Positions 18,476 to 25,989 of a stretch of 43,147 nucleotides of DNA are shown here, in pieces (position 1 is the stretch's first letter; the number at the start of each line of letters is the position of its first letter). The translations under genes and the position numbers were made by a program. Under the pieces are notes generated by a model, which saw nothing but the letters and a program-made list of their open reading frames with translations, was not told the DNA's origin and did not search any database. Source of the stretch: Clostridia bacterium. GTDB taxonomy: Bacteria > Bacillota > Clostridia > Oscillospirales > Acutalibacteraceae. The DNA is taken from contig JAFQRF010000020.1 of assembly GCA_017410195.1 (NCBI GenBank), forward strand, positions 1 through 43,147, written 5' to 3'.

Positions 18476-20233
18476 TGTCTTCTTCTTTTTTAATCTTTCG
18501 CAAAGCTCTCTGTCGGGGGTGACCCACATTGTGTTATAGGTGTGATAAATGACCTTGCCGGGCTTTGCACCGGTCGGTTTTTTAAGAGAGCGCACCTCAG
18601 TGTAGTCAACCGCAACCTGCGAAGATTCACGTCCTCCGCTGTGATATGCGGCAAGAATCGCCGCCTGACGGCAGGTAAGCTCGGGAATAATATCGCCGTT
18701 GCCGATAACAACAACGTGTGAACCGGGTATTTTCTGGGTATGAAACCATGAATCATCTTTTGCGGCGGTCTTGAAGGTCAGCAAATCATTCTGAACGTTG
18801 TTTCTGCCGACAAGAATGGTATAACCGTCATCGGAAACATATTCCATCGGCGGCATTGGTTTTGCTTTCTTTGTTTTGTCGTTTTTTGCACGCTTAAGAT
18901 ATCCCTGCTCATAAAGCTCATTTCTGATTTCGGCAAGCTCTGTGTAGCCGTCGGCACGGTTGACTGAATCTATAACCGATTCAAGATATGAAAGCTCCTG
19001 TTCGCTCTGCTCAATCAGCTCGCCGAGCATACTTTCGGCAACCTTTGCTTTGCGGTATTCTTTGAAATATTTTTGTGCATTTGCAGCAGGTGACAGCGCA
19101 GGGTCAGCGGCAATGCGAATGGGTTCATTATTGTTGTAAAAATTTTCAAGATCGTAGAAAAGCGAGCCTTTTTCGAGTCAGTACTGATTTGCGAGAATCA
19201 GCTCCGCAATTATGCGCAGGGTGTCACGGTCTGCACAAGCTTCAAGCTCCGCCTGCCTGCTCTGCAATTTTCTTGCTGCTCTTGCAGCGGCATTGTTGAG
19301 CAATTTCAGAAGCGACTGACTGCGCTGGCGTGTCCTTTCAAAGCGGTCTTTTTCATAATAAAAGTCGTCAAGAAGCTCTGAAAAGCTCTCAAAGGGTCTT
19401 GCGGTAACGGTAAATCCGTATTGCGTTATATCCATGAATGTAAAGTCGTATGGCTTTACATTCTCGCGCATGAGCATTGTCGGTGATGCTTTGCCCGAAA
19501 GGAGAGAATTTTTTATTTCGGTGAGCTTTTTTTCAAGACGCTGCTCGAAAATTTTATTCATCTCCGCCGTGCCGATGTCACCGCCGCATGAAAATGCAGC
19601 AATTTCTCGGCTTATCAAGGGAGAAACGCCCTCAAGAGTTTCAAGAATTGCACCGGAAAGACGCTTGCCGACGCAATTTTTTATCGCCGAAACAGCAACA
19701 TCCACATCCGTTTCCGTCAAATTAAGCTTATTCTGACGGGGCGGATATTCATATCTGAATGTCGGCAGAATCTGCCTTACCGACGATTGTGTAAAGTCAA
19801 CTCGCTTTACAGCATCGACGATTGTTCCGTCGGAATTTATGAGTATAATATTGCTGTGTTTTGCCATGATTTCAACGCAGAGAGTGAACGAAACAGCATC
19901 GCCGATTTCATTTGTACCCGCAAGGTCGATAAAAACAACTCTGTCAAGCCCGAGCTGACGGATATCTGTTATTGCTGCACCAGTCAGATGCTTTCTGAAA
20001 AGCATGCAGAGCATGGGCGGAGTTGCAGGATTTTCGGGCGCTCTTGTTGTAAGATGAAGCCTCGGACTGTTAGCCGAAGCCGAGATAAGAAGGCGGTATG
20101 CACCCTCTCTTGAACGCAGATGAAACACCAGCTCGTCTTTTGATGGCTGGTGTATTTTTTCTATTCGGCTTCCGATTATATATTGCGAAAGCTCTTGTTT
20201 GAGTAAATTTATTGTAATTCCGTCAAGGGGCAT
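18473..20233 (-). pseudogene. rqcH: Ribosome quality control NFACT protein RqcH with in-frame TGA
   Basis: RqcH binds stalled 50S-peptidyl-tRNA complexes and directs C-terminal alanine tailing. The reading frame is full length (587 codons with the stop) and unbroken except for TGA at codon 352 (19178-19180). Part one (1-351) is the NFACT-N domain with Asp97-Arg98, the pair essential for tailing in B. subtilis, plus the start of the coiled-coil region. Part two resumes LEKGSLFYDLENFYNNNEP and reaches the NFACT-R domain (DDSWFHTQKIPGSHVVV). No frame shift occurs. CGA (Arg) to TGA is the simplest origin. GAGGAATAA precedes the ATG. A sequencing error, a real nonsense mutation or readthrough are all possible; TGA is a normal stop elsewhere here (lysA, era). 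Confidence 0.9.
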
Positions 20234-20250
20234 AATTTATTCCTCGTTAA

Positions 20251-20285
20251 ATGAATAATGAAAAATGAATAATGAAGAATTTCGG
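20251..20285. repeat. Degenerate 7-nt-period tract
   Basis: Units ATGAATA, ATGAAAA, ATGAATA, ATGAAGA, ATTTCGG stand head to tail between nif3 and rqcH. Same period as the other three tracts, different motif. On the - strand it lies inside the operon transcript, just upstream of the rqcH ribosome binding site. Confidence 0.6.
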
Positions 20286-20306
20286 AAGGGCTTCATCCTT
20301 ACCCGA

Positions 20307-21068
20307 TTAATAGTATTCCACGGGTGATTTTTGCGGAATAATTTCGACTTCACATTCAAAATTGCTTCTTATTTTATCTGCAAGTACGGCAACAACGGGA
20401 TTTTCAGTTTCAAAATGGCCTGCCGCAATGAGTGTTACGCCGAGTTCCTTTGCTGCAAGAAATTCGTGATGCTTTGCTTCGCCCGTAATGTATGCATCAC
20501 ATCCGCTTTCGGCAACTGCGTGAATGAAATCGCCGCCTGCACCGCCGCAGAGAGCAACTGTGTCTATCGTTTTGCCGCAGTCTGCAAGCTGAACGCCGGT
20601 TGAGAGTCTGTCCGCAACAAGCATTGCAAGTGCATCAGCCTCGGTTTCGTCAATAACAACCTTTCTTATCATTGCAGCTTCGCCCGATTCGGTAAGAGGT
20701 ACGGGATTTTTAAAACCGAGTGTTTCCGCAAGAACATCATTGACTCCGCCGTTTGCACAGTCAAGGGAAGTGTGTGCACAAATTGCAGAGATACCGTTTG
20801 CGGCGAGCATATATGAAACATCTCCGTCAAGAAAGCTTTTGACGGGTCTGAATATTACGGGGTGGTGGCTGACTATCAGCTCAACTCCTCTTTCTGCCGC
20901 ATATTTTACTGCGTCGGGCGTAATGTCAAGCACAACGCCGATTTTTGAAATTTCACGGCAGGGGTTGCCTATGAGAAGTCCGCTGTTATCCCATTCGCAC
21001 TGCTTTTCAAACGGTGCGATCGAATCTATAAAATCATATATATTTTTAACTGTCGGTCTGCATTCCAT
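20307..21068 (-). CDS. Nif3-like dinuclear metal center protein (YqfO family)
   Basis: The 253-residue protein belongs to the Nif3/DUF34 family, annotated in databases as GTP cyclohydrolase 1 type 2 homologue; its in vivo role is unsettled. Metal ligands are visible: SHHP (His68, His69), HTSLDCANGGVND and the C-terminal GHFETE. It is the short form without the PII-like middle domain. ATG 21068 has GGAGG about 9 nt upstream; a start at 21089 would overlap trmK further without a site. It overlaps the end of trmK by 23 nt, the conserved trmK-nif3 pairing of Firmicutes. Confidence 0.92.
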   Translation of the reverse strand: MECRPTVKNIYDFIDSIAPFEKQCEWDNSGLLIGNPCREISKIGVVLDITPDAVKYAAERGVELIVSHHPVIFRPVKSFLDGDVSYMLAANGISAICAHTSLDCANGGVNDVLAETLGFKNPVPLTESGEAAMIRKVVIDETEADALAMLVADRLSTGVQLADCGKTIDTVALCGGAGGDFIHAVAESGCDAYITGEAKHHEFLAAKELGVTLIAAGHFETENPVVAVLADKIRSNFECEVEIIPQKSPVEYY

Positions 21069-21741
21069 TAATTGTTTCCTCCAGTTCATTTGTTACTTTT
21101 TCGAGATATTCCGCATTTTCGGCAGTGCCGTGGATTTTCTCCGCTTCAAGCTTCTTTTTTAGACGTGAATTTATATTATCGAGAAACATTTTTGCTTCTT
21201 TTTTTCTGCATTTCGGAAGCTCGCCCGAATATATGTAAGCAAGCGTTTTTTCTTTGATTTCGCCGGTGTATTCCGCCGTCATTGCACAGTAAAGCTTGCC
21301 GCTGTCGATGCAAGCATCTTCAAAGAGTATTTCAAATCCGTTTTCAACAAAAAATCTTCTGATATCCTCTGCGTGTGACTGCGGCTGAACAATGATTCTT
21401 TTGCTTTTATCTTTGAGCCAATATGTGCGTGAAACAAGCTGCTCCATAAGCGTGCCGCCCATTCCGCACATAATAAAATCATCAGCTTCAAACGGCTCTA
21501 TTTCGTCAAAGCCGTCGGAAAGCCTGAGAGTTACTTTTTCTTCAATTGAATAATTTTCAACCGTTTTTTTTGCATTCTCAAGCGGACCCTTGCGCACATC
21601 GCACGCAAGAGCCTTCGGAGAAATGCCGTTGAGAATAAGGTAGGCGGGAAGATATGCATGGTCTGTGCCGATATCGGCAACCGAACTGCCTTTTCTTACC
21701 ATCTTCGCCGCCATAAGCATTCTTTCGCTTAAATTAAGCAT
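21046..21741 (-). CDS. trmK: tRNA (adenine(22)-N(1))-methyltransferase
   Basis: TrmK methylates N1 of A22 in the tRNA D-stem using S-adenosylmethionine. The 231-residue protein opens with LSERMLMAAKMVRKG, motif I VADIGTDHAYLP, then DVRKGPLENA and the acidic FIMCGMGGTLM motif typical of this family; a helical C-terminal part follows. It starts 2 nt after the DUF1858 stop codon and overlaps nif3. Confidence 0.94.
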   Translation of the reverse strand: MLNLSERMLMAAKMVRKGSSVADIGTDHAYLPAYLILNGISPKALACDVRKGPLENAKKTVENYSIEEKVTLRLSDGFDEIEPFEADDFIMCGMGGTLMEQLVSRTYWLKDKSKRIIVQPQSHAEDIRRFFVENGFEILFEDACIDSGKLYCAMTAEYTGEIKEKTLAYIYSGELPKCRKKEAKMFLDNINSRLKKKLEAEKIHGTAENAEYLEKVTNELEETINGMQTDS

Positions 21742-21743
21742 TA

Positions 21744-21944
21744 TTATTTTGCGAGAAATGCGTTGATTTTTGCGATAAGCTCGTCTGCATTAACGCCGTG
21801 AACCATGCAAGCCTGAGCAACGCTCTCGTTTCTTGCGGAGGGACAGCCGAGGCAGTGCATGCCCATTTCAAGGAAGAAGGGGGCAACTTCACGGTTAGCA
21901 TCGAGAATTTCGCCGATTTTCATATCTTTTGTTATTTCTGTCAT
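21744..21944 (-). CDS. DUF1858 domain protein
   Basis: The 66-residue product is a single DUF1858 domain: ITKDMKIGEILDANREVAPFFLEMGMHCLGCPSA. Cys31 and Cys34 form the CLGC pair typical of the hybrid-cluster-protein-associated redox-disulfide subfamily; Cys46 is a third cysteine. A redox or metal role is likely but unproven. AAAGGATG supports ATG 21944 over a longer reading. It heads the operon with trmK, nif3 and rqcH. Confidence 0.9.
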   Translation of the reverse strand: MTEITKDMKIGEILDANREVAPFFLEMGMHCLGCPSARNESVAQACMVHGVNADELIAKINAFLAK

Positions 21945-21979
21945 AATAAAAACATCCTTTCGGTTTGAAATACATAATA

Positions 21980-22008
21980 AGTATACCACATCAGATACGC
22001 AATATCAA
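21980..22008 (-). promoter_or_regulatory. Sigma-A promoter of DUF1858-trmK-nif3-rqcH
   Basis: On the - strand: TTGATA (22003-22008), a 17-nt spacer and TATACT (21980-21985). Confidence 0.75.
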
Positions 22009-22042
22009 CTACGCTTTTTCAAAAAATTCTTTAAATAATATA

Positions 22043-22071
22043 GTGACTTTTATGAACTGTTGTGTTATACT
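22043..22071 (+). promoter_or_regulatory. Probable promoter of the phoH operon
   Basis: GTGACT (22043-22048), a 17-nt spacer and TATACT (22066-22071). The -35 is weak, the -10 good. It is divergent from the DUF1858 promoter. Confidence 0.6.
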
Positions 22072-22106
22072 AAAATGTAATTGTATGGATATCTCGGGGT
22101 GAATCT

Positions 22107-23084
22107 ATGTTTGAACAGATTATCAATGTTGACAGAATGGAGCAGGCGGTGAGCCTTTTCGGCAGCTTTGACGAAAATGTCAAGCTTATTGAAAAGGAAT
22201 TCGGAGTGTCTGTTATCAGCCGCGGCTCGGAGCTTAAGGTTACGGGCGAAGCGGAGAATGTTCAAAAGGGCGTACGTGCAATCAATGGTCTGCTCACCCT
22301 CATCAATAGGGGCGAATCGCTCAGCGACCAGAATGTCAGATATGTGCTGTCCCTTGTCAACGACGGAAATGAGGATAAGCTTGTTCACATGGCGGCGGAC
22401 TGCGTCTGCATAACCTCAAAGGGCAAGCCCGTGAAGCCCAAGACCCTCGGTCAGAAAAAATATATCGAAACAATCCGTAACAATACAATCACCTTCGGCA
22501 TCGGTCCTGCGGGTACGGGTAAAACCTACCTCGCAGTTGCAATGGCGGTCACCGCTTTCAGAGCGAAGGAAATCAACCGCATTGTGTTGACCAGACCCGC
22601 AGTTGAAGCGGGCGAAAAGCTCGGTTTTCTTCCCGGCGATTTGCAGTCGAAGGTTGACCCTTATTTAAGACCTCTTTATGATGCACTTTTTGATATGCTC
22701 GGTGCAGAGAACTTTCAGAAGCATCAGGAGAGGGGAGATATCGAGGTTGCACCTCTTGCATATATGAGAGGACGCACTCTTGATGACAGCTTCATCATTC
22801 TTGACGAAGCACAAAATACAACGGCGGAACAGATGAAAATGTTTCTCACCCGTCTCGGCTTCAATTCGAAAATGGTTGTTACCGGTGATGTTACTCAGAT
22901 TGACCTTCCCGACGGAAAACGCTCGGGTCTTAAAGAAGCGGTCAGAATTCTCAAAAACGTTGAGGATATCGGAACGGTGAGATTCAGTGAAAAGGATGTT
23001 GTGCGCCACAGATTGGTGCAGGATATCATTAAGGCTTATGAAAAGCAGGAAGAGGAGCGTAAAAGAAATGACAGGAAAGGTTAA
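22107..23084 (+). CDS. phoH: PhoH family ATPase
   Basis: The 325-residue protein is a PhoH/YbeZ-type P-loop ATPase: an N-terminal KH-like region (about 1-100), Walker A GPAGTGKT (133-140) and Walker B with SFIILDEAQN, then MVVTGDVTQIDLP. These proteins act with YbeY in RNA metabolism; the exact activity is unclear. GGGGTG precedes the ATG. It overlaps ybeY by 17 nt, the conserved phoH-ybeY pairing. Confidence 0.95.
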   Translation: MFEQIINVDRMEQAVSLFGSFDENVKLIEKEFGVSVISRGSELKVTGEAENVQKGVRAINGLLTLINRGESLSDQNVRYVLSLVNDGNEDKLVHMAADCVCITSKGKPVKPKTLGQKKYIETIRNNTITFGIGPAGTGKTYLAVAMAVTAFRAKEINRIVLTRPAVEAGEKLGFLPGDLQSKVDPYLRPLYDALFDMLGAENFQKHQERGDIEVAPLAYMRGRTLDDSFIILDEAQNTTAEQMKMFLTRLGFNSKMVVTGDVTQIDLPDGKRSGLKEAVRILKNVEDIGTVRFSEKDVVRHRLVQDIIKAYEKQEEERKRNDRKG

Positions 23085-23580
23085 GGTTGTTATTTCAAAC
23101 GATCAGAGTGAAATCCGTATTCCGACCGGTGTACGCATGCTCGTACGCCGTTGCTGCACAGCCGTGCTTGTTCAGGAAGAATTTGACGGTGCTGCGGAAG
23201 TGAGCGTTACTTTTGTTGACGATGAAGAAATTCATAAGCTCAACAAGCAGTTCAGAAATATTGACAGATCGACAGATGTTCTTTCGTTTCCGCTCGGCGA
23301 AAACGGAGTATATGACATAAATCACGATACAGGTGCAAAGATGCTCGGCGATATCGTTATTTCAATTCCGCATGCCATCGATCAAGCGGACAGATACGGT
23401 CATTCTCTTCAGAGAGAAATCGGATTTCTGACGGTGCATTCAATGCTTCATCTGCTCGGTTATGACCACGTTAACGGCGGAATCGAGAGCGTGAGAATGC
23501 GTGAAAAGGAAGAAACCGTTCTCACAAAACTCGGACTTAAACGAAATTCAAGCTACTATATGGATGATGAGAATGTATGA
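23068..23580 (+). CDS. ybeY: Endoribonuclease YbeY
   Basis: YbeY is a zinc-dependent single-strand RNase involved in 16S rRNA 3' maturation and ribosome quality control. The 170-residue protein has RSTDVLSFPL, LGDIVIS and the zinc motif HSMLHLLGYDH (His124, His128, His134); Ser125 replaces the glycine usually found there. ATG 23068 has GAGGAG about 10 nt upstream within phoH. The end overlaps dgkA by 4 nt (ATGA). Confidence 0.95.
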   Translation: MTGKVKVVISNDQSEIRIPTGVRMLVRRCCTAVLVQEEFDGAAEVSVTFVDDEEIHKLNKQFRNIDRSTDVLSFPLGENGVYDINHDTGAKMLGDIVISIPHAIDQADRYGHSLQREIGFLTVHSMLHLLGYDHVNGGIESVRMREKEETVLTKLGLKRNSSYYMDDENV

Positions 23581-24068
23581 AAAGCCTGCTTAAAAGTTTT
23601 GTTTATGCTTTCAGAGGAATTACATACTGCATAGCGCACGAACGCAACATGCGTATCCACCTCTGCTTTACGGCCTATATGTTCGGATTTTTAACCGTTC
23701 ACGATTTTTTTGAGGTCACAAGAACGCAGTTTGCTCTGCTCTTTACAGTTTGTGCAATGGTTATGGCTCTTGAATGTGTGAACACCGCAGTTGAAAAAGC
23801 GGTTGACCTCGAAACAAAGGAGTTCAGTCCGCTCGCAAAAGTATCAAAGGATGCGGCGGCGGGGGCTGTGCTTATTGCGGCAATCGGAGCTGTTGCGGTC
23901 GGAATTTCAATTCTTTATCAGCCCGAAGCATTCGCCGAAATGTTTGATTACTATAAAGAAAATATTCCCGTTTTAATCGGATTTGTAATAAGCTTCATTG
24001 CAAGCCTTGTATTCGTTTTTGCAGGACCTTACGGAATAAAGAATTTTTTCAAAAAACATGTAAAATGA
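23577..24068 (+). CDS. dgkA: Diacylglycerol/undecaprenol kinase DgkA, long form
   Basis: Gram-positive DgkA proteins phosphorylate undecaprenol, and to a lesser degree diacylglycerol, at the membrane. The signature ECVNTAVEKAVDL places the catalytic residues Glu66, Asn69 and Glu73; HERN (21-24) precedes the first helix. The core has three helices (about 29-45, 50-68, 93-113). The protein is 163 residues, some 40 more than usual, because of a hydrophilic link and a fourth hydrophobic helix at about 131-153. It overlaps ybeY by 4 nt. No cdd gene separates it from era, unlike B. subtilis. Confidence 0.93.
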   Translation: MKSLLKSFVYAFRGITYCIAHERNMRIHLCFTAYMFGFLTVHDFFEVTRTQFALLFTVCAMVMALECVNTAVEKAVDLETKEFSPLAKVSKDAAAGAVLIAAIGAVAVGISILYQPEAFAEMFDYYKENIPVLIGFVISFIASLVFVFAGPYGIKNFFKKHVK

Positions 24069-24078
24069 GGAAAATGAA

Positions 24079-24969
24079 ATGACGAAAACCGCATTTGTTG
24101 CAATTGTCGGCTGCCCTAATGTCGGCAAATCCTCGCTTCTCAACAGGATGCTCGGTCAGAAGGTAGCAATCGTTACCCAGAAGCCGCAGACGACGAGAAC
24201 GAGAATTATGGGTGTTCTTACCGAAGGCGAAACACAGCTTGTGTTTACTGACACTCCGGGTTACCACCGACCCAAAACAAAGCTCGGCGAAAAGATGATA
24301 AAGGCTGTCGGCGAAGGAATAAACGGAGTTGATGCCTGCCTTTTCGTAACAGAACCCGAGGGCGATATCAGAGAGGCGGAGCTTGAACTTCTCAAGCGTC
24401 TTAAAGCCGAAAAAGCTCCCGTTGTTCTCGCAATCAACAAGATTGATACCGTAAAGCAAAAAGAAGTCATTATGGAAAAAATCGTTAAATTCACAAATGA
24501 ATTCGATTTTGAGGCGGTTGTTCCCGTCAGCGCGCTAAAAAATGAAAATGTTAATCTTATTCTGGATGAACTCAAAAAGCTGACATATGAATCAGTTCAC
24601 TTTTTCCCCGATGACACTCTTACGGATCAGCCTGAAAGAGTTCTTGCAGGTGAAATTATCAGAGAGAAGATGCTTCTTCTTCTTGATAAAGAAGTGCCTC
24701 ACGGCGTTGCGGTCAGCATTGAAAAGATGCGTGAACGCTCCGACGGCAGCAACATTATGGATGTTGAGGCGACCATTTATTGCGAAAGAGAGAGCCACAA
24801 GGGCATCATCATCGGCAAAAAGGGCGATATGCTGAAAAAGATTTCAACCAGAGCAAGAGCCGATATGGAGAATTTCTTCCAGTGCAAAATTAACCTTCAG
24901 TGTTGGGTAAAGGTAAAAGAAGGCTGGCGCAACAGAGAAGGTCTTATCCACAACTTCGGTTTGGATTGA
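24079..24969 (+). CDS. era: GTPase Era
   Basis: Era is a GTPase that binds the 3' end of 16S rRNA and helps 30S assembly. The 296-residue protein has G1 GCPNVGKSS (11-19), G3 DTPGYHRP, G4 NKID and the C-terminal KH domain with HKGIIIGKKGDMLKK. AGGA precedes the ATG. The stop TGA overlaps the ATG of a 27-codon reading frame. Confidence 0.97.
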   Translation: MTKTAFVAIVGCPNVGKSSLLNRMLGQKVAIVTQKPQTTRTRIMGVLTEGETQLVFTDTPGYHRPKTKLGEKMIKAVGEGINGVDACLFVTEPEGDIREAELELLKRLKAEKAPVVLAINKIDTVKQKEVIMEKIVKFTNEFDFEAVVPVSALKNENVNLILDELKKLTYESVHFFPDDTLTDQPERVLAGEIIREKMLLLLDKEVPHGVAVSIEKMRERSDGSNIMDVEATIYCERESHKGIIIGKKGDMLKKISTRARADMENFFQCKINLQCWVKVKEGWRNREGLIHNFGLD

Positions 24970-25052
24970 TGCCTGATTGTGATAAATGCGCCGTATGCCG
25001 TTTTGCGGAGCAATATAAAAATGCGTCGCAGACCCTTCGTTCTGCACTCTGA
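24969..25052 (+). CDS. Possible cysteine-rich 27-residue mini-protein
   Basis: The ATG overlaps the era stop as TGATG, a layout typical of coupled translation. The product starts MPDCDKCAVCRFAEQYK, with cysteines at 4, 7 and 10, and its stop codon lies inside the heptad tract at 25040-25074, so the tract may have cut a longer protein short. No separate ribosome binding site and no family are recognised. It could equally be chance. Confidence 0.3.
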   Translation: MPDCDKCAVCRFAEQYKNASQTLRSAL

Positions 25053-25074
25053 ACTCTGCATTCTGCACTTTCAT
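25040..25074. repeat. Degenerate 7-nt-period tract
   Basis: Units TTCTGCA, CTCTGAA, CTCTGCA, TTCTGCA, CTTTCAT stand head to tail between era and yqzL, in a spacer probably transcribed with both. Same period as the three other tracts. Confidence 0.6.
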
Positions 25075-25133
25075 AAATTTCCTGCTTCTAATTTTACCGA
25101 AAAGGGTTAACTTATTAACGGGAGATGATGAAA

Positions 25134-25295
25134 ATGGAAAAAGAACAGGCGTGGCGCAGATTTTCAAAAACCGGTGCGGTTGCGGACTACCTCGAATTCC
25201 GCAATTGCGTTTCAAACGTTACTTCGGGAGCAAAGCAGAATGAGAATGAATACCGACGCTCTGGTACTCAGGGTAACGGATACGGGGGAAAGTGA
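25134..25295 (+). CDS. yqzL: YqzL family small protein
   Basis: The 53-residue product begins MEKEQAWRRFSKTGAVADYL, which fits the YqzL pattern (aromatic-x2-F-x2-TG-x-[VI]-x-x-YL). YqzL genes lie between era and recO in Firmicutes, as here. Function is unknown. Start: GGGAG (25120-25124) lies 9 nt before ATG 25134; in-frame ATGs at 25125 and 25128 are too close to that site. Its last 56 nt overlap recO in another frame, so only the first 35 codons are free of that constraint. Confidence 0.75.
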   Translation: MEKEQAWRRFSKTGAVADYLEFRNCVSNVTSGAKQNENEYRRSGTQGNGYGGK

Positions 25296-25968
25296 CCGCC
25301 TTGTCACTCTTCTGACCTCGGAATACGGAGTTCTGAGAGCTTTTGCAAACAGAGCAAAAAAGATAAATAACAGAATGCATGGTGCAACCCAGTCCTTCTG
25401 CTACGGAGATTTTTCAATCTACAAAAGCAGGGACAGCTACATAATTGACGATGCGGTTGCAAAAGAAGTTTTTTTTGGTCTGCGTGAAGATATAGAAAAG
25501 CTTGCGCTTTCGCAATATTTTTGTGCACTTGCGGCTGAACTTGTGCCTGAAATGGAGCCTGCAAGGGATTATCTGAGAGTGATTCTCAACTCTATGCATC
25601 TGCTTGAAAAGCAGAAACGCTCAAACGGTTTTCTTAAAGCCGTAACGGAGCTTAAAATCATGGCATTTTCGGGCTTTATGCCGGATTTGACGGGTTGTTC
25701 AAAGTGCGGAAATGAGCCTTCGGGTGAAATATATTTTAATGTTGCTGACGGCTGCATTTATTGTAAGGGATGCGGCAGCGGCGAAAGGATAAATTCCACC
25801 GTGCTTGCAGCAATGCGGCACGTTTGTGCAAGCCCGATAGAGAAAATATACTCTTTTTCTCTGCCGACAGAGGATGAAAAGCGTTTTGCCGCCGTATGTG
25901 AAAAGTTTTTGCTTTCACAGACGGGGAAGAGGTTCAAAACGCTTGAATTTTATAAATCATTATTTTAA
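25240..25968 (+). CDS. recO: DNA repair protein RecO
   Basis: RecO anneals single strands and, with RecR, loads RecA onto SSB-coated DNA. The 242-residue protein has the N-terminal OB-fold (DALVLRVTDTGESDRLVTLL) and a zinc site Cys153-x2-Cys156 with Cys172-x2-Cys175. ATG 25240 has GGGAG (25226-25230) 9 nt upstream, inside yqzL; a start at 25246 would leave 15 nt. The GPH symporter starts 21 nt after its stop with no terminator between. Confidence 0.94.
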   Translation: MRMNTDALVLRVTDTGESDRLVTLLTSEYGVLRAFANRAKKINNRMHGATQSFCYGDFSIYKSRDSYIIDDAVAKEVFFGLREDIEKLALSQYFCALAAELVPEMEPARDYLRVILNSMHLLEKQKRSNGFLKAVTELKIMAFSGFMPDLTGCSKCGNEPSGEIYFNVADGCIYCKGCGSGERINSTVLAAMRHVCASPIEKIYSFSLPTEDEKRFAAVCEKFLLSQTGKRFKTLEFYKSLF

Positions 25969-25989
25969 GACGAAAGGAAACCTGAAAAA

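Noticed and set aside
18473-19030. Independent 185-codon gene for the NFACT-R part of rqcH
   Set aside because: It is in the same frame as the upstream part, codons between 19031 and 19177 continue the RqcH sequence, and no ribosome binding site precedes the internal ATG.
19178-19180. TGA as selenocysteine or as a reassigned tryptophan codon
   Set aside because: NFACT proteins are not known to hold selenocysteine at this place, and TGA ends several intact genes here, for example lysA and era.
24844-25215. Minus-strand 123-codon frame over the era-yqzL spacer
   Set aside because: It is composed of antisense era, the heptad tract and antisense yqzL, with no motif.
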